DNA from: Sphingomonas trueperi
GTDB lineage: Bacteria > Pseudomonadota > Alphaproteobacteria > Sphingomonadales > Sphingomonadaceae
Length of the DNA stretch: 42,280 nucleotides
NCBI RefSeq assembly: GCF_011927635.1
Contig: NZ_JAATJB010000023.1
Span: 1 to 42,280, forward strand
Direction of reading: 5' to 3'
Shown: positions 39,424-42,280 of the stretch, piece after piece
Layout: each line of letters opens with the position of its first letter
Position numbering within the stretch: the stretch's first letter is position 1
Translations under genes and position numbers: made by a program
Notes under the pieces: generated by a model
The model's input: only the letters and a program-made list of their open reading frames with translations
Databases searched by the model: none
Told to the model about the DNA's origin: nothing

Positions 39424-39652
39424 TCCCCAAGCTCAGGACATTGCTTCCCGGCTGCAGCCGGCGGCACGCACCGCGATCCGCTTTGCCATCCGACGCGACG
39501 GCAAGCTCTACGTCAACACACTCGCGCCGGTGCCCGCCAACCTTATCGCCCATCAGGTATGGGGCCGCGGCGACGAACTGAACGAACTGGGCGAAGCCGT
39601 CTACGAAGCAGTGAAGGAGGCAGCCGATGTGCTCGCTAGCGCGGCGCGCTAA
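39416..39652 (+). CDS. Hypothetical protein, last gene of the right early operon
   Basis: A 78-residue protein with a beta-like middle (IRRDGKLYVNTLAPVPANLI) and a C-terminal helix (ELNELGEAVYEAVKEAADVL). No family recognised. It ends convergently with the minus-strand membrane protein (17-bp overlap). Confidence 0.55.
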   Translation: MADPQAQDIASRLQPAARTAIRFAIRRDGKLYVNTLAPVPANLIAHQVWGRGDELNELGEAVYEAVKEAADVLASAAR

Positions 39653-39920
39653 GCCGCTCCTGCACCTCCCGCGCAAGGATCGGCAGATAGATCGCCGCCA
39701 GCAGCAGGGCCAGCGCGGAAAGGCGGTTCGCCGTCCAGTATCCGTGTCCCCGCGGGAACAGGTCCCAATAGTAGCCGCTCAGCACCGCGCCCAGCACCAG
39801 CACCGTATCGATCCCCGCCAGCATCCAGCGCGCCAGCGGTTCGTTTCGGCCTGCAATCCAGTGGAAAAGCGCCAGGATCACCGCCACGAAAACTGTCTCA
39901 AATATCACCGCCCGCTCCAC
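39636..39920 (-). CDS. Three-helix membrane protein, superinfection-exclusion candidate
   Basis: A 94-residue protein with three hydrophobic segments: about residues 5-22 (VIFETVFVAVILALFHWI), 32-51 and 66-84, joined by short charged loops. It is the only minus-strand gene between the repressor and the integrase, so it is transcribed apart from the early operon and could be expressed in the lysogen. Phage-encoded small membrane proteins in such places often block later infections; that is inference. The GTG at 39920 is the likely start; an ATG at 39968 (16 residues longer) is also in frame. Confidence 0.55.
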   Translation of the reverse strand: MERAVIFETVFVAVILALFHWIAGRNEPLARWMLAGIDTVLVLGAVLSGYYWDLFPRGHGYWTANRLSALALLLAAIYLPILAREVQERLSAPR

Positions 39921-39921
39921 A

Positions 39922-39950
39922 TTGCTTGAACACAAGCCCGCGCCTATGCT
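39922..39950 (+). promoter_or_regulatory. Candidate integrase promoter
   Basis: TTGCTT (39922-39927) and TATGCT (39945-39950) are separated by 17 bp, 31 bp before the integrase ATG. Both elements match sigma-70 consensus at four of six positions. No operator of the TTGCCA-N3-TGGCAA type is seen here. Confidence 0.45.
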
Positions 39951-39980
39951 CGCGCGCCTGCCCGCCATGGAGCTCACACC

Positions 39981-41354
39981 ATGAAGATCGGCAAGGAACG
40001 CATCAAGGGCTTCGTCATGAAGCCCCTTGCCTCCGGAACCATGTACTATGGCTGGGAACCCAGCCCGGCCGAACGCAAGGCCGGCTGGAAAAGCATGAAG
40101 ATCGAGGCCGAGGATCTGGGCCGCGCGATCGAGGCCGCGCGCAAGCGCAATGAGGAAGTCGTCAACTGGCGCGAGGGCGGCGCCAAGCCGGCGGCGGTAA
40201 AGCGCTACAATGCCCCCCAGACCTGGGGCGCCGTGCTCGATCGCTACGAGCGCGAGAAGCTCCCCGCCCTCGCCGCCAACAGCCGCCGCGTCGATCAGAC
40301 CCAGCTCAACCTGTTGCGCGAATGGGCGGGCAAGCACCCGCTCGCCTGGATCACCCGCGCGCGCGTCCGCAAGCTCCGCAACGAGGTATGCCCCCAGGCC
40401 GATGCCGTGCCCGGGCTGATCCGCGAAGGCGTCCGCGACATTCCCGGCCACAACCCGGCGTTCAAGCTGCTCAGCAAGGGCCGCGAGGTGTGGAGCTGGT
40501 GGAACGATCACCCCGAGAACGGCCGCTCCGTCGCCAATCCGTTTGAGCGCTTCGGCCTGCCCAAGCCGCCGGCCCGCGACCAGCTATGGGACTATGACGC
40601 CGAGGTCGCGTTCGTCGCCTCGGCCGGCACGCTGGGCTGGCACTCGATCGGCTTCGCGTTGGAGCTGGCCAATGTCTGGGGCCAGCGCGAGGCGGACATC
40701 CTCAATGTCAGGGCAGCCAACTGGCGCGAGGTGACGCTCGCCGAGCTGGACATGCAGCGCGATCTGCATGCCGCGCTGGCCAGCCCCACCGGGCCGGATG
40801 CCGGCAAGGCGATGGGCTTCGGCATCGTCCAGCGCAAGACACGCGCCCGCAACGCCGTGCCGATCGCGGGCGAGATGCGCGAGCGCGTCGAGCTGCTGAT
40901 CGCGGCAGCGCGCAAGCGCGTGCTCGCCTGCAAGGCCGCCGGCCAGGTCGTGCCAATCGGCGCGACGAACCTGATCGTCCGCGACTTCACCGGCGACAAA
41001 TGGCGCGGCCGCGACATGACCGGCGAGCCCTGGAGCCAGCGCGATTTCATCGAGAAATTCGGCATCATCCGCGCCCATGCGGCCGCCCAGGCACGCGAGC
41101 AGGGCAACGAGGATCTGGCCGAGCGGCTGGAGGGCCTGGAGTTCCGCGACGCCCGCCGCACCTGCGTGACACGACTGGCGAACCTGGGCATGTCCGTGCC
41201 GACGATCGCGGCCGTCACCGGCCACAGCATCAAGACGGTCGAGCGGATCATCGAAACCTATCTCGTCCGCACCGCGGCGCAGGCCGGCCGAGGCATGGTG
41301 GCCTTGCTCGGCGCTGCGCGAGACCGGAAAGAGCGGAAGGAAAGTCAGGCCTAG
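39981..41354 (+). CDS. int: Tyrosine-recombinase integrase
   Basis: A 457-residue site-specific recombinase. The N-terminal part (1-200) would bind arm and core DNA. The catalytic domain shows Arg236 (GQREADIL), Lys286 (VQRKTRA), the second box FRDARRT with Arg389-x-x-Arg392 (His replaced by Arg at the first position), His415 (GH) and nucleophile Tyr427 (ETYL). It should recombine attP with the 46-bp tRNA core. The variant second box is common among alphaproteobacterial phage integrases and is probably active. GGAG precedes the ATG. It lies about 830 bp from attR with two accessory genes between. Confidence 0.92.
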   Translation: MKIGKERIKGFVMKPLASGTMYYGWEPSPAERKAGWKSMKIEAEDLGRAIEAARKRNEEVVNWREGGAKPAAVKRYNAPQTWGAVLDRYEREKLPALAANSRRVDQTQLNLLREWAGKHPLAWITRARVRKLRNEVCPQADAVPGLIREGVRDIPGHNPAFKLLSKGREVWSWWNDHPENGRSVANPFERFGLPKPPARDQLWDYDAEVAFVASAGTLGWHSIGFALELANVWGQREADILNVRAANWREVTLAELDMQRDLHAALASPTGPDAGKAMGFGIVQRKTRARNAVPIAGEMRERVELLIAAARKRVLACKAAGQVVPIGATNLIVRDFTGDKWRGRDMTGEPWSQRDFIEKFGIIRAHAAAQAREQGNEDLAERLEGLEFRDARRTCVTRLANLGMSVPTIAAVTGHSIKTVERIIETYLVRTAAQAGRGMVALLGAARDRKERKESQA

Positions 41355-41554
41355 CTGCCGTGGTTCTCCAGCGGCGGCGGCGCGGTGTAGTCCAGATGGT
41401 CGAGCCGCTCCATGATGATGTCGGTAGCCTGATCCAGCGCCCGCAAGCGCATGTCGCCGCCCCGGTTGAGATTGAGCAGCAGCGACTTCGGCAGCGTCTG
41501 CAGGGCGCGCTTGACCAGGAAGCGCAATTCGGGATGGTCGACTCGGCGGCGCAT
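41351..41554 (-). CDS. Small hypothetical protein, convergent with the integrase
   Basis: A 67-residue helical protein (PELRFLVKRALQTLPKSLLL; LRALDQATDIIMERLDHLD). Its stop overlaps the integrase stop by 4 bp. No strong ribosome-binding site precedes the ATG at 41554. It could be a small regulator of integration or a moron. It is transcribed away from a perfect inverted repeat at 41574-41594. Confidence 0.5.
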   Translation of the reverse strand: MRRRVDHPELRFLVKRALQTLPKSLLLNLNRGGDMRLRALDQATDIIMERLDHLDYTAPPPLENHGS

Positions 41555-41573
41555 AGGTAGAACAATACCGGAA

Positions 41574-41594
41574 CACCCTCGGCTGTCGAGGGTG
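41574..41594. promoter_or_regulatory. Perfect 8-bp inverted repeat between divergent genes
   Basis: CACCCTCG (41574-41581) and CGAGGGTG (41587-41594) with a 5-nt loop lie midway between the divergent genes at 41554 and 41615. It may be an operator for a shared regulator, or a leader stem for the rightward gene. Differs in sequence from the repressor operators. Confidence 0.5.
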
Positions 41595-41614
41595 CGTCAC
41601 AACAGGAGGTGCGA

Positions 41615-42094
41615 TTGTTTTTCCCAACCATCGGCGGTGAGTGGATCCCGATAAAGGACGTGAAGTCGATCCTCGTTAGCAACGATCCCAGCAAGAACGC
41701 TCGGGTAGAAACCGCCGACGAGGTCTACGAGGTGGACGGCCACGCGGCAAAGTTGATGCGTTCTCTCCCCGTCTCTGCGTTCCCCGCAGCGGCGGGAACC
41801 TACGTGCTGACAATGGTATCGGAGGGTGACGAGAAGCCGACCGAGGTGTTTCCGGCGATGGTGATCGCATGGGGCTTGGACGCAGAGGGCATTTCGCATC
41901 CGATTACGGCGAGCGGAGTGGACGACGGCAACAACGGCTATCACGCCATCCGTATGCCAGACGACACGGTGGTGCAGCCATTGGGGAACGAATGGCCCAC
42001 GTTCCGCGAGTATCTCGCCAAGATGGAAGTGAAGCTTGTGCAAGCTCCACCGGAGCTGATGGCCAAGTCCGGACAGGCAGCGTTCTTCGCGTAA
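41615..42094 (+). CDS. Hypothetical accessory protein next to attR
   Basis: A 159-residue protein of mixed strand/helix type with no membrane segment. It starts at TTG 41615, placed 5 bp after AGGAGG (a GTG at 41609 overlaps that site and is less likely). The content is acidic with an exposed loop (SGVDDGNNGYHAIRMPDDT). It sits between integrase and attR, a usual place for cargo genes. A strong terminator follows at 42150-42184. No family recognised. Confidence 0.55.
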   Translation: MFFPTIGGEWIPIKDVKSILVSNDPSKNARVETADEVYEVDGHAAKLMRSLPVSAFPAAAGTYVLTMVSEGDEKPTEVFPAMVIAWGLDAEGISHPITASGVDDGNNGYHAIRMPDDTVVQPLGNEWPTFREYLAKMEVKLVQAPPELMAKSGQAAFFA

Positions 42095-42133
42095 AAAGTC
42101 GGAATTCCGATTTCGGAAAAGTCGGAATGCGCT
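42095..42133. promoter_or_regulatory. Candidate integrase arm-type sites, right arm
   Basis: AAAGTCGGAA occurs at 42095-42104 and again, extended to AAAGTCGGAATGCGCT, at 42118-42133. A small palindrome (TTCCGATTTCGGAA) lies between. The extended form differs by one base from the left-arm copy at 306-321. See the left-arm entry; binding by the integrase is inferred. Confidence 0.6.
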
Positions 42134-42149
42134 TGACGCCAGAAACAAC

Positions 42150-42184
42150 AAAAGCCGCTAACCCATTGGGCTAGCGGCTTTTTT
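42150..42184. terminator. Phage-supplied terminator beside the restored tRNA
   Basis: AAAAGCCGCTA (42150-42160) and TAGCGGCTTTT (42172-42182) form an 11-bp stem capped by a CCC/GGG inner stem. A run of six T follows on the plus strand and four on the minus strand. It can end the rightward accessory transcript and, read the other way, the leftward tRNA-fMet transcript. It replaces the host terminator left behind at 145-176. Confidence 0.85.
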
Positions 42185-42185
42185 G

Positions 42186-42263
<78 letters not shown>

Positions 42264-42280
42264 CCAATGCTGGTTGCCTC

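Overview
The window is one complete temperate phage genome, integrated at an initiator tRNA (tRNA-fMet) gene of a high-GC alphaproteobacterium. I think the host is a sphingomonad, from base composition, codon habits and the look of the IS element, but that is inference. A 46-bp direct repeat (190-235 and 42186-42231), which is the 3' part of the tRNA gene, bounds about 42.0 kb of prophage. The right copy completes an intact 77-nt tRNA-fMet (42187-42263, minus strand). The left copy is a tRNA remnant followed by the host tRNA's original terminator and, at the very edge, the start of an IS3-family transposase gene.

The virion genes are those of a short-tailed (podovirus-type) phage of the loose BPP-1/Bcep22-like kind. 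One long leftward block (28164 to 320, minus strand, most genes joined by ATGA, GTGA or TGATG overlaps) encodes, in transcription order: a candidate small terminase, a coupled ORF, a small HTH protein, large terminase, a small hydrophobic protein, a head-associated protein, portal, a Bbp19-like protein, scaffold, major capsid, a cement/decoration candidate, two tail tubular proteins, a GNAT-like/gp13-like protein, three or four internal (ejection) proteins, a T7-type tail fibre with a beta-helix body, two small tail-region proteins, a large FN3-containing spike, and a lysis cassette (lysozyme, holin, i-spanin, o-spanin). One ejection protein combines a lytic transglycosylase domain with a candidate BECR-fold (barnase/RelE-like) nuclease domain.

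The control centre is at 34.6-35.15 kb. A short CI-like repressor gene is flanked on both sides by operators of the form TTGCCA-N3-TGGCAA (three on the left, two on the right). Leftward lies a Cro-like gene followed by the replication operon (34619 to 29897: zinc-ribbon protein, Toprim primase, accessory proteins, P-loop helicase). Rightward lies a tightly coupled run of twelve small, mostly unrecognised early genes (35179-39652). A minus-strand membrane protein, the integrase (39981-41354) and two accessory genes fill the right end.

A lower-GC, plus-strand cassette (28913-29902) sits between the replication and structural blocks. Its second gene carries an RNDLAH motif typical of HEPN domains, so it is the best candidate for a lysogenic-conversion or anti-phage function. 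The 748-bp non-coding stretch before it (28165-28912) is packed with short repeats and hairpins and probably holds the late promoter and/or an origin. No reverse transcriptase, phage RNA polymerase, CRISPR array or recognisable antibiotic-resistance gene was seen.
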